64,000 bases of DNA from the NCBI GenBank assembly GCA_947630595.1, contig CANRIG010000002.1, positions 1 through 64,000 of the forward strand. The letters run 5' to 3'. Positions within the stretch are counted from its first letter, which is position 1. Each line of letters begins with the position of its first letter. This DNA is from an uncultured Lachnospiraceae bacterium. Its GTDB lineage: Bacteria > Bacillota > Clostridia > Lachnospirales > Lachnospiraceae. Below are positions 47,833 to 57,500 of this stretch, piece after piece. The notes beneath the pieces were generated by a model. That model was not told where the DNA came from. It made no database searches and saw only the letters and a program-made list of their open reading frames with translations. The position numbers and the translations under genes are program-made.

Positions 47833-48999
47833 ATGAAAGACACTTATATCTCTGAATCTGTCGTTTACGTCGGCGTGGACGACAAAACGATCGATCTGTT
47901 TGAAAGCCAGTACCATGTCCCCAACGGGGTTTCCTACAATTCCTATATTATTTTCGACGAAAAAATCGCCGTCATGGACACCGTAGACCGGCGCGGCACC
48001 GACGAATGGCTGGCCAACGTGCGCAGGGCTCTGGACGGAAAAGCGCCGGATTATCTGGTAATCCAGCACCTGGAGCCGGACCATGCGGGCAACGTGCAGA
48101 CGCTCGCCGAAATGTTCCCGGAGATGAAGCTGGTCGGAAACAAAAAAACTTTCCAGATGCTGCCGCAGTTTTTCTCCATGGAGCTGGCGCCGGAGCGCCT
48201 GGTGACGGTGGCGGAAGGCGGCACGCTCTCGCTTGGAAGTCACACATTGCAGTTTTTCATGGCTCCGATGGTTCACTGGCCGGAAGTGATGGTCACCTAC
48301 GAGCAGAGCGAGAAGATTCTGTTTTCCGCAGACGGTTTCGGAAAATTCGGCGCGCTCGACACCGAGGAGGACTGGACCTGCGAGGCAAGGCGTTATTATA
48401 TGAATATTGTCGGCAAATACGGCACGCAGGTACAGGCGCTTCTGAAAAAGGCCGCCGGTCTGGACATTGCCATGATCTGCCCGCTGCACGGCCCGATTCT
48501 GAAAGAGGATCTCGGCTACTACGTCGGCAAATACCTGACCTGGAGCAGCTACGAGCCGGAGGACGAGGGCATCGTGATCGCTTACGCCTCCATCCACGGC
48601 AACACCGCGCAGGCTGCAAAGAAATTTGCGGAGATTCTGGAAAAGAAAGGCGCAAAAAAAGTGTCCCTGTTTGACCTCGCGCGCGACGACATGGCGGAAG
48701 CCATCGAGGACGCTTACCGCTACGACACGCTGGTGCTGGCCGCTTCCTCCTACGACGCGGGCGTCTTCCCGTGCATGGAAGACTTCCTCAATCATCTCCG
48801 CGCCAAGAATTTCCAGAAGCGCAAGGTGGCATATATCCAGAACGGGAGCTGGGCTCCGAGCGCCGGAAAGGTTATGAAATCCATCGTCGCCCAGATGAAA
48901 GACATCACGGAAATCGAGCCGATGGTCACGATCAAATCCACGCTCAAGCCGGAGACGCTGGCCGAGCTGGAGACGCTGGCGGATGCGATTCTGAGCTGA
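47833..48999 (+). CDS. FprA-family A-type flavoprotein (MBL-fold diiron + flavodoxin)
   Basis: NSYIIFDEKIAVMDTVD, HLEPDHAGN, VHWPEVMVTYE..ILFSADGFGKFG, CPLHGPIL, flavodoxin IAYASIHGNTAQAAKKF. Confidence 0.95.
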   Translation: MKDTYISESVVYVGVDDKTIDLFESQYHVPNGVSYNSYIIFDEKIAVMDTVDRRGTDEWLANVRRALDGKAPDYLVIQHLEPDHAGNVQTLAEMFPEMKLVGNKKTFQMLPQFFSMELAPERLVTVAEGGTLSLGSHTLQFFMAPMVHWPEVMVTYEQSEKILFSADGFGKFGALDTEEDWTCEARRYYMNIVGKYGTQVQALLKKAAGLDIAMICPLHGPILKEDLGYYVGKYLTWSSYEPEDEGIVIAYASIHGNTAQAAKKFAEILEKKGAKKVSLFDLARDDMAEAIEDAYRYDTLVLAASSYDAGVFPCMEDFLNHLRAKNFQKRKVAYIQNGSWAPSAGKVMKSIVAQMKDITEIEPMVTIKSTLKPETLAELETLADAILS

Positions 49000-49027
49000 A
49001 TCTAAGCATTAAAATCTGAATAAAGTG

Positions 49028-49074
49028 AACCGGTGTGGTATTTCAGCGGAAATATCGCACCGGTTTGTTTTTTC
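49028..49074 (+). terminator. Intrinsic terminator after the flavoprotein gene
   Basis: AACCGGTGTGGTATTTC / GAAATATCGCACCGGTT stem followed by TGTTTTTT. Confidence 0.88.
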
Positions 49075-49104
49075 AGTCTTTTATGATAGAAAGAAAATGA
49101 ATCA

Positions 49105-50394
49105 TTAAAACTGCGACACCATCCACAGAGGTATATTCACCATCCAGTCCTGCTCCCGGTAATTCGCCGTCGATGTGCGGATTGCCGTCCCGGGCCTGAA
49201 TTTGCTGCAGTACTGTTTCAGGCTTTTCGATTTCAGATTATCCTCCGCCTTCACTTCGACAGGAATAACCTGCCCCTCTTTCTGTATCAGAAAATCAATC
49301 TCGCCCTCTGATTTTGTCTCGGAATAATAATACGGCGTGTACTCTGTATCAAAAACCAGCTGCTGCAGCACATACTGTTCCGTCAGGGCGCCCTTAAATT
49401 CCGTAAATATCGCATTTCCATCCAGAATGGAGCGGGCATCCAGCTCGCTCAGGGCTCCCAGCAATCCAACGTCCAGCAAAAACAGCTTAAACGCGCCAAA
49501 CTCTGTGTAAGCCTTCAACGGCACTGCAGGCTTGCTGACGTTATAAATTTTTTTGATCAGGCCACAGTCCTGCAGCCATTCAATTGCAAGCTCAAAATCT
49601 TTCGCCCTGGCGCCCTCCCGGATTTTACCGAAGAAAAACTTTTTGTTCTCTTTCGCCAGCTGCATCGGAATGGAATTCCACACCATGCGAATCCGGGCAA
49701 GCTCATTTTCCGCCGTGTGTTTTCCAAAATCATCCTCATACATCTCAATGATTTTCTTCTGCAGATCCCGCGCCTCATAAAAATCGTTGTTCTCTGCAAA
49801 AGTGGCCACCACTTCCGGCATACCGCCGATAAAATAATACTTTTTCAGCCAATCCGAAAATTTGTCATGAAACGCGGCCAGCAGCGGATAATCCCTGCGC
49901 TCAATCAGCTGAGCCAGACCTTCTTCGCCCACCGCGCATAAAAATTCGCGAAAATTCAGCGGCCCCAGCTCCAGCGTATCCACCTTTCCCACCGGGAAGG
50001 AGACGCCCTGGTGAATTGCTACGCCAAGCAGAGAACCGGCCGCAATCACAGCATACTCCGGAGCATTTTCACAAAAATATTTCAGCGAAGCAATCGCCCT
50101 TGGATTTTCCTGAATTTCGTCAAAAATAATCAGGGTTTCGCCCGGAACAATCTTAACGCCCGTCGCTATGTTGACCGCCATCAGGATACGATTGATATCG
50201 TAGTCCGGCTGAAATACATCCTTCATATACTGGTTATTATCCAGGCTTACATACGCAGTACGCTGAAAATATCGTCTCCCAAATTCCTGCATCAGCCAGG
50301 TCTTTCCTACCTGTCTGGCGCCTTTCAGAATCAGAGGCTTCCGCCTTTTTTTATCCTTCCACCGTATCAGCTGATTCATCGCGGTTCGTTCCAT
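49105..50394 (-). CDS. AAA+ ATPase with DUF4143-type PD-(D/E)XK-like C-terminus
   Basis: LKGARQVGKTWLMQEFGRRYF Walker A, LIIFDEIQENPRAIASLKYF Walker B, C-term GEIDFLIQKEGQVIPVEVKAEDNLKSKSL. Confidence 0.93.
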   Translation of the reverse strand: MERTAMNQLIRWKDKKRRKPLILKGARQVGKTWLMQEFGRRYFQRTAYVSLDNNQYMKDVFQPDYDINRILMAVNIATGVKIVPGETLIIFDEIQENPRAIASLKYFCENAPEYAVIAAGSLLGVAIHQGVSFPVGKVDTLELGPLNFREFLCAVGEEGLAQLIERRDYPLLAAFHDKFSDWLKKYYFIGGMPEVVATFAENNDFYEARDLQKKIIEMYEDDFGKHTAENELARIRMVWNSIPMQLAKENKKFFFGKIREGARAKDFELAIEWLQDCGLIKKIYNVSKPAVPLKAYTEFGAFKLFLLDVGLLGALSELDARSILDGNAIFTEFKGALTEQYVLQQLVFDTEYTPYYYSETKSEGEIDFLIQKEGQVIPVEVKAEDNLKSKSLKQYCSKFRPGTAIRTSTANYREQDWMVNIPLWMVSQF

Positions 50395-50442
50395 CACGTA
50401 CCATCTCCCTTGCTCCGCAAATTCTCCTCCTGTTTCAGAATA

Positions 50443-50670
50443 CACTTTTTCGGACGAATATGCAAGGATATTTCACACTTTTTTGGACGAATCTTTTCTT
50501 CCTAATTACACTTTTTCCGGCAAATATTTTGTCTATAATCACACTTTTTCTGACGAATATTTCTCATATGGTCGCACTTTTTCTGACAAATATTTCTCAT
50601 ATGATCGCACTTTTTCTGACGAATATTTTTCCTATGAGTGCACTTTTTCGGGCGAATATTTCCGGACACG
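50443..50670. repeat. 33-bp tandem repeat array, 7 copies
   Basis: CAC(T)n cores at 50443, 50476, 50509, 50542, 50575, 50608, 50641 (exact 33-bp spacing); unit cactttttctgacgaatatttctcatatgatcg. Confidence 0.97.
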
Positions 50671-50720
50671 CAGAAGGGCCGCACCAGAATGCATTTCGCA
50701 TCCTGCTGCGGCCCGTTCTG
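50671..50720 (-). terminator. Hairpin downstream of the cell-wall hydrolase gene
   Basis: AGAACGGGCCGCA...TGCGGCCCTTCT inverted repeat; poor T-run. Confidence 0.5.
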
Positions 50721-50737
50721 TCCGTAGATGAAGTCAT

Positions 50738-52297
50738 TTAATAGAACTGGTGGGCTCCTATCTTGGTGCCTTTTCCTGAACCGGTATTGAAGTAAAGGGC
50801 TCCTCCTACCGGGTTTTCGCCGCCGAGCGCCGCGACTGCCGCGTCGTAGCAGGTGCTGGGGACACCGCTCGCCAACGCGCTTGCCAGTGCGCCGCTGGAT
50901 GCAGGCGTAAACTGACCGCTCTGGTAAATAACTTCGCTGATGGTATTCGGGAATGACGAACTGTAAACACGGTTCATCACAACCGCACCTACTGCAACCA
51001 TTCCTTCATAACTCTGGTTGCCCGCTTCGCAGTAAATCAGTGCCGCCAGCAGATTCGTATCGTCCGAACTGCCTGTGGAAGCGGTCCCGGCAGAGGTGTC
51101 CGAGCCGTCCGAATAAGACGCACTGTCGTCGGTATAGGTTTCCGCAGCCGCTGTGTTCATGGGAACAGCGGTCGCCTCGTTGACCGGATTCCAGTAGGGA
51201 TCGTAGAGAATGCCGGTGCCGGAATCGTAGTAAAGATTCGTGGACGCATCGTAGTAAATGCCGGTCTCGGCATCGTAATAGCTGCCGTCGCCCTCTGTGT
51301 AAACGTCTTCGCTGTACCCCGCATCATAGCTCGCGGTGTCGGTGTAGCCGCTGTCGTAGCCGTCCATGTAACCGGCATCGTAGCCGTCGTCATAGCTGTC
51401 CGTGTAACTGTCATCGTAGCCGTCGTCATAGCTGTCCATGTAATCGGCATCGTAGCCGTCGTCATAGCTGTCCGTGTAACTGTCATCGTAACCGTCGTCA
51501 TAACTGTCCGTGTAACTGTCATCGTAGCCGTCGCCATAGCTGTCGTCGTAACCGCTGTCGTAGCTGTAAGCGTCCGTGTAGCCCTCATAGCTCTCTGTAT
51601 CATCGCCCGCATAACTGTCGTAATTCGCGGCATCAGCGCCGGAATCATCCGTATAGCTCCCATCCGAACCGGCGTCCTCTGAGCCGTCCGACGCATCCTC
51701 CGTATCCACGGACACTCCCTCTCCCGGAACCGCCGTATTCATCAGCAGCACCCGTGAGACGTCATCCTCTGAGACATAGGCCAGGCTGTCCGCGCCGACC
51801 TGCACCTGCAGCCAGTGCCCCTGATCCTCGCTGAGCACAAACTGCTCGCCTGTGTCGAGAACGTCGAGCACCTCCGAGCCTCCGTCGGCATCGGCATAGA
51901 GGTTTACCTCGTCCCAGGTAGTCGCAACGCCCTCCACGCCGCTCTCCTGCGCCGGAGCTTCCGCGTCCTCTCCGAAAATCAGGTATTCGTTCTTTACAAA
52001 TCCGGTCAGACCGCCGGAATACACCTCAGTCCACTTGTCGCCGCGCTCAATCACCCATGCGGCGCTCTGCGGATACAGGTATCCGATCACTGCGCTGTCC
52101 TCATCCACCGCGCTGCGGATATTGACGCCGGTGCTGATCTCCCCGTCATTGGTCACCGCGATCTCCGTCCACGCGTCTTCCTGCTGGTAAGGGATCGCGA
52201 TCATCTTATCGTCCTCCGCCATCGCCGTGGCGTTCATAAGCAGGCAGCCTCCCAGGACAGCCAGCGCGCCGGCGACGTAAGCTCTGCTTTTCCTCAT
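50738..52297 (-). CDS. Secreted cell wall hydrolase (SleB-like) with SH3-like domains and Asp/Tyr-rich repeats
   Basis: Signal peptide; SH3-like segments; C-term LLAALIYCEAGNQSYEGMVAVGAVVMNRVYSSSFPNTISEVIYQSGQFTPASSGALASAL. Confidence 0.9.
   Translation of the reverse strand: MRKSRAYVAGALAVLGGCLLMNATAMAEDDKMIAIPYQQEDAWTEIAVTNDGEISTGVNIRSAVDEDSAVIGYLYPQSAAWVIERGDKWTEVYSGGLTGFVKNEYLIFGEDAEAPAQESGVEGVATTWDEVNLYADADGGSEVLDVLDTGEQFVLSEDQGHWLQVQVGADSLAYVSEDDVSRVLLMNTAVPGEGVSVDTEDASDGSEDAGSDGSYTDDSGADAANYDSYAGDDTESYEGYTDAYSYDSGYDDSYGDGYDDSYTDSYDDGYDDSYTDSYDDGYDADYMDSYDDGYDDSYTDSYDDGYDAGYMDGYDSGYTDTASYDAGYSEDVYTEGDGSYYDAETGIYYDASTNLYYDSGTGILYDPYWNPVNEATAVPMNTAAAETYTDDSASYSDGSDTSAGTASTGSSDDTNLLAALIYCEAGNQSYEGMVAVGAVVMNRVYSSSFPNTISEVIYQSGQFTPASSGALASALASGVPSTCYDAAVAALGGENPVGGALYFNTGSGKGTKIGAHQFY
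51330..51610 (-). repeat. Coding tandem repeat DSYDDGYDDSYT(D)
   Basis: tagccgtcgtcatagctgtccgtgtaactgtca units (30-33 bp, 60-66 bp higher order). Confidence 0.9.
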
Positions 52298-52451
52298 GAA
52301 TTATCTCCTCCCCGGAAAATGATGCTACATTTCTGTTAAAATTATTACATATTTATTAACTCATGTTACGAACTCATTGTAATATGTTTAATTATCTTTG
52401 TCAACACTTATTCGCAATTTCCTCAAAATTTTACGACGCCCGCAGGTCAGG

Positions 52452-52536
52452 CAAAAAAATAAGACTGCTGCAAAGTACCGGCGGGCCAAGGTACAATCCG
52501 GTTGTACCAAGCCTTGTCCGGTATTTTGCAGCAGTC
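52452..52536 (-). terminator. Two-tier hairpin terminator of the dnaE-pfkA-trmH operon
   Basis: Outer stem gactgctgcaaagtaccgg (52463-52481) / ccggtattttgcagcagtc (52518-52536); inner ggtacaa/ttgtacc; minus-strand tail TTATTTTTTT. Confidence 0.88.
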
Positions 52537-52584
52537 CCGCACAGGTTGTCTCCTTAAACCTGCGACAGTATCATTTCCATAAAA

Positions 52585-53541
52585 TTAAACCCGCCGCTGC
52601 CGGCTGGCCTCATACATCAGCACCGAGGCCGCCACCGCCGCGTTCAGCGACTCCACCTGGCCGCACATCGGAACCCGGATATACGCGTCGGCCAGCGCCG
52701 CCGTCTCCTCCGTCAGCCCGCGGCTCTCGTTGCCGATCAGGAAAGCCGAAGGCATGCGGTAATCCTGACGGTCATACGTCGTTTTCCCGTCCAGGTGCGC
52801 CGCGTACAGGCGCACGCCCCGGCTTTTCAGCCAGTTCAGATCGCGCCGCCAGTCCTGCGCATAGCAAAACGGCATGCGGTACACGGAGCCCATCGTCGAC
52901 CGGATCACCTTGGGATTGTAAATGTCCGCGCAGTCCCCGCTCAGGAGGATGCCCGTGGCCCCCGCGCCCTCAGCGGTGCGCAGAATCGTGCCCAGGTTGC
53001 CCGGGTCCTGCAGGTTTTCCAGCGCCATCACCAGCGGGCAGCCGGACAGCAGATCCGGCAGCCGGTAATGAAACTGCCGCACCAGACACAGAATCCCCTG
53101 CGGCGTTTTGGTATCGGAAACGCTCTCAAACACGCGGTCCGCGAGCACGGTGACCTGCGCCTCCTTCGCGAACAGCGCCGGATTTTTCCGATAAAACTGC
53201 TCCGAGACGTACGTCTGCACCAGGCGTTCCCGCGGAACCTCCCGGTACATTTTGATGCCCTCCACCACGAAAAGGTCCTGCGCGCTGCGCTCACGGGCCT
53301 TCTTCTGTAATTGAAGCAGCCGCTTTACCTGCGCGTTCGCCGTGCTTGTAATCACCTGCCGCCTCGGCATATCCGCAAGCGCCCGCTGTGCCACCGGCAC
53401 GTCTGCAATCGCCCGCTGTCCCATCGGCGCATCCGCAATCACCCGTTGTGCCACCGACGCGTCTGCACTCTCCCGCTGTCCCATCGGCGCATCCGCAGCC
53501 AGCTGCTGCGCCGCCGCGCCCGTAATCACCTGCCGCTCCAT
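52585..53541 (-). CDS. TrmH/SpoU-family RNA methyltransferase; true start ambiguous (53541 or 53370)
   Basis: ITSTANAQVKRLLQLQKKARERSAQDLFVVEGIKM, ALENLQDPGNLGTILRTAEGAGATGILLSGDCADIYNPKVIRSTMGSVYRMPF, LIGNESRGL. Confidence 0.93.
   Translation of the reverse strand: MERQVITGAAAQQLAADAPMGQRESADASVAQRVIADAPMGQRAIADVPVAQRALADMPRRQVITSTANAQVKRLLQLQKKARERSAQDLFVVEGIKMYREVPRERLVQTYVSEQFYRKNPALFAKEAQVTVLADRVFESVSDTKTPQGILCLVRQFHYRLPDLLSGCPLVMALENLQDPGNLGTILRTAEGAGATGILLSGDCADIYNPKVIRSTMGSVYRMPFCYAQDWRRDLNWLKSRGVRLYAAHLDGKTTYDRQDYRMPSAFLIGNESRGLTEETAALADAYIRVPMCGQVESLNAAVAASVLMYEASRQRRV
53348..53536 (-). repeat. 30-bp tandem repeat (60-bp dimer register) bounded by copies of the trmH-like start region
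   Basis: Units at 53371, 53401, 53431, 53461, 53491; flanking direct repeat gtaatcacctgccgc at 53348 and 53522. Confidence 0.95.
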
Positions 53542-53542
53542 A

Positions 53543-54517
53543 TCAGATGCCCATCGCCTTGGCCACGCGCACCACGTAATCCGGGAGCTGCTTCTGCATG
53601 CTCAGCGCCTCGTCGATGTCCAGGTCCACGTATTTGCCCTCGCGGTACGCGACGACGCGGTTGGACTTGCCTTCCGCCAGCAGATCCGCCGCATAGGCGC
53701 CCATCACCGAAGCGTAGACGCGGTCGCGGCAGGTGGGGCTGCCGCCGCGCTGCATGTGGCCGAGAATCGTCGCGCGCGTCTCCACGCCGGTCGCCGCCTC
53801 AATCCGGCGCGCCATGCTCGTGGAATGGCCGATGCCCTCTGCGTTGATAATAATATGATGCTTTTTGCCGCGCTTGCGGTTGCGGATGATGTTGTTGATC
53901 AGCACCTGCTCGTCGTAGTCGTACTGCTCCGGCAGCAGAATGTCCTCCGCGCCGTTGGCGATGCCGCACCACAGCGCGATATAGCCCGCGTTCCGCCCCA
54001 TCACCTCAATGATGCTGCAGCGCTCGTGCGAAGTCGAGGTGTCGCGCACCTTGTCGATGGCTTCCATGGCCGTGTTGACCGCCGTGTCAAAGCCGATCGT
54101 GTAATCGCTGCAGGCGATGTCCAGGTCGATCGTCCCCGGCACGCCGATGGTATTGATGCCTCTGGCCGCCAGCTGCTGCGCGCCCGCGAACGAGCCGTCC
54201 CCGCCGATGACCACCAGGCCGTCGATTCCATGCTTCCGGCATATCTCCGCGCCGAGGTCCTGCCCCTCCGGCGTGCGGAATTCCGAGCAGCGCGCGGTGT
54301 ACAGACAGGTGCCGCCCTTGGAGATCGTATCCGACACGCTGCGCGCGTCCATATCCCGGATTTCCTCGTTCAGCAGTCCCTTATACCCCTGTGAAATGCC
54401 TTTTACCTTCAGGCCGCGCGACAGCGCCTCCCGCACTACCGCCCGTATGGCCGCGTTCATGCCGGGAGCGTCGCCCCCGCTGGTCAACACGCCGATGGTC
54501 TCAATCTTTTTTGACAT
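53543..54517 (-). CDS. pfkA: ATP-dependent 6-phosphofructokinase
   Basis: IGVLTSGGDAPGMNAAIRAVVREAL, GGDGSFAGAQQLAARGI, PGTIDLDIACSDYTIGFDTAVNTAMEAIDKVRDT, EVMGRNAGYIAL. Confidence 0.98.
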   Translation of the reverse strand: MSKKIETIGVLTSGGDAPGMNAAIRAVVREALSRGLKVKGISQGYKGLLNEEIRDMDARSVSDTISKGGTCLYTARCSEFRTPEGQDLGAEICRKHGIDGLVVIGGDGSFAGAQQLAARGINTIGVPGTIDLDIACSDYTIGFDTAVNTAMEAIDKVRDTSTSHERCSIIEVMGRNAGYIALWCGIANGAEDILLPEQYDYDEQVLINNIIRNRKRGKKHHIIINAEGIGHSTSMARRIEAATGVETRATILGHMQRGGSPTCRDRVYASVMGAYAADLLAEGKSNRVVAYREGKYVDLDIDEALSMQKQLPDYVVRVAKAMGI

Positions 54518-54530
54518 AGTCGTACCTCCG

Positions 54531-57500
54531 TCACTTCTTCTGCACCAGTTTTATATTTTCTTTTCCAAAAAGCCCCGTGAGCTGTTCCAGTACCGGCCCG
54601 TCGGCTTTCACTGTCCAGTTTTCTCCCAGCCGGCGCACCGCCCGCTCGCTGCGCACATAGATCGCCACATGATCTTTGCCCTTCGAGTGGCGGAGCACGT
54701 CGAAGAGCTGCTGCTCCTTTTCCTGATACTCCCGCTTGTCCGCAAACTGCACCCACAGCTCCTGCGGCGTCTCCTCAAACGGCCAGATGCGCTCGCAGAT
54801 GAGCTTGCTCGGCTTGTCGTCCTCACAGTTCACGCGCCCGCGCACAAAAACCTTGCGGTCGTAGGTCAGCAGCGCGCTGTTTTTTTCATAATCGCGCGGG
54901 AACACGACCACTTCCGCCGTGCCCACCAGGTCTTCAATCGTCAGGAAGGCCATCGTCTTGTTGGTCTTGGTGTATTTGATGGTCCGGCCCGTAATCATGC
55001 CGCCGATGATGGCGGTGCTGTTGTCCTTCACGCGCGATACCCCGGTCTCCTCGTCCAGCGCAAAATCCGCGGTCACGTTTGTGATGACGCGTCTCCACAT
55101 CTCCTCGTAGCGCTCGAGCGGATGGCCGCTGATGTAAATGCCGAGCACCTCTTTCTCAAACGCGAGAATCTGATCCTTGTCGTACTCCCCGACGTCCGGC
55201 ATCTGCACCTCGTACTCCCGCTTCTCTTCCTCGTCCATCAGATCAAAAAGAGACATTTGCCCGCTGACGGCGCTCTTTTTCTCCTGCACCACGCGCTCGA
55301 TAATCCCGCCGTATACCTGCATCAGCTGCCTGCGGGTGCCGCCCAGGCCGTCCATGGCGCCGGACTTGATCAGGCTCTCGATGGTGCGCTTGTTGACCTC
55401 CTTGCCGGCCACGCGCTCGATGAAATTGCCGATGCTCCCGTACGGGCCGTGCTGCTCCCTCTCCCGGACGATGGCGTCGATCACCGGCCGGCCGATGCTC
55501 TTAATGGCCGACATGCCGTAGCGAATGTTGTTCCCATCCACCGAAAAGCCGCCCTCTCCGAGGTTGATGTCCGGCGGCAGGATGCCGATCCCCATCTGAC
55601 GGCAGGTCAGCGTGTACTCCGCGACTTTGTTGGGGTTGTCGATCACGGAGGTCATCAGCGCCGCCATGAACTCGACCGGATAATAATATTTCAGGTACGC
55701 CGTCTGATAAGCCACCACCGCGTAGGCCGCCGCGTGCGACTTGTTGAACGCGTACTTTGCGAAATCCGTCATCTCGTCAAAAATTTTGTTGGCCGTGCGC
55801 TCGTCGATGCCGTTGGCCGCGCAACCGGGCACGCCCTCCTCCGGGTTTCCGTAGACAAAATTCTGACGCTCGCGCGCCATCACCGCCGCCTTTTTCTTGG
55901 ACATCGCGCGCCGCACCAGGTCGCTGCGCCCGAGCGTGTAGCCGCCCAGGTCGCGCACGATCTGCATGACCTGCTCCTGATAAACGATACAGCCGTAGGT
56001 CGCCTCCAGAATCGGTTTCAGCTGCGGACAATCATATGTGATCTCCTCCGGGTGCGCCTTGCCCCGGATATACTGAGGAATAAACTCCATCGGCCCCGGC
56101 CGGTAAAGCGAAATGCCGGCGATGATATCCTCCAGGCTCTGCGGGCGCAGCTCCTTCATGAAGTTTTTCATCCCCGCGCTCTCCAGCTGGAACACGCCCT
56201 CCGTCTTGCCGGTGCCGATCGAATCCAGTACCTTCTTGTCGTTGTAATCGATTTCTTCTATTATAATAGTCTTTCCGCTGCTCTTTTCCGCCATCCGCAC
56301 CGCGTTCTGAATCACGGTCAGCGTCCGCAGGCCCAGAAAATCCATCTTCAGCAGGCCCAGCTCCTCCAGCGTTGTCATCGTAAACTGCGTGGTGATGGTG
56401 CCGTCCGCCGCCCGCGACAGCGGCACATATTCGTCCACAGCCTTCTGGCTGATCACCACGCCGGCAGCGTGCATGGACGTATGGCGCGGCAGGCCCTCCA
56501 GCCGTTTCGACATATCGATCAGCTCATGCACCTGCTCGTCGTTTTCGTACATCGTGCGCAGCTCCTGGCTCATCTGCAGCGCCTTGTCGATGGTAATGTT
56601 CAGTTCCTGCGGCACCATCTTGGCGATCGTGTCGCACAGCGCGTACGGCATGTCCATCACGCGGCCCACATCGCGGATCACGCCGCGCGCCGCCAGCGTA
56701 CCGAAAGTGACGATCTGCACCACGCGGTCCTTGCCGTACTTGCGCACCACATAGTCGATGACCTCCTGCCGCCGCTCGAAGCAGAAATCAATGTCGATAT
56801 CCGGCATCGACACGCGCTCCGGATTCAGGAAACGCTCAAACAACAGGTTGTAGCGGATCGGGTCAAGCTGCGTGATACCCAGCGTGTAAGACACCAGGCT
56901 GCCGGCCGCCGAGCCGCGCCCCGGGCCCACGCTGATGCCGTTTTCGCGCGCGTAACGGATGAAGTCCCAGACAATCAGGAAATAATCGACGTAGCCCATC
57001 TTCTGAATCACCGAGAGCTCGTACTCCAGCCGCGGCCTGTGCGTCTCCGCCTGCGCCCCGTACAGCCGCTCCAGCCCCTCAGAGCAGAGCTTGTTCAGGT
57101 ATTCCCAGGAGGTATAGGGCGCGGGGACGTCAAATTTCGGCAGCTTGGTCACGCCGAATTCGATCTCGACATGGCAGCGCTGCGCAATCCGGTGCGTATT
57201 TTCCAGCGCCTGCGGCGCGTACGGAAACAGCTCCGCCATCTGCTCCGGCGATTTCACGTAATACTGGCCGCCCTCATAGCGCATCCGGTCCTCATCCGCC
57301 AGCTTTTTGCCGGTCTGGATGCAGAGCAGGATGTCGTGAGCCGCCACGTCGTCCTCGTAAGTGTAATGCACGTCGTTGGTCGCCACCAGGCCGATGCCCA
57401 GCTCGCGGCTCATGCGCAGCAGCTGCTGGTTGACCATCTTCTGATCGGCAATCCCGTGATCCTGCAGCTCCAGGAAATAATTGTCCGCACCGAAAATATC

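Noticed and set aside
50443-50670. CRISPR array
   Set aside because: Exact 33-bp repeats are contiguous with no unique spacers and no cas genes nearby; it is a tandem array.
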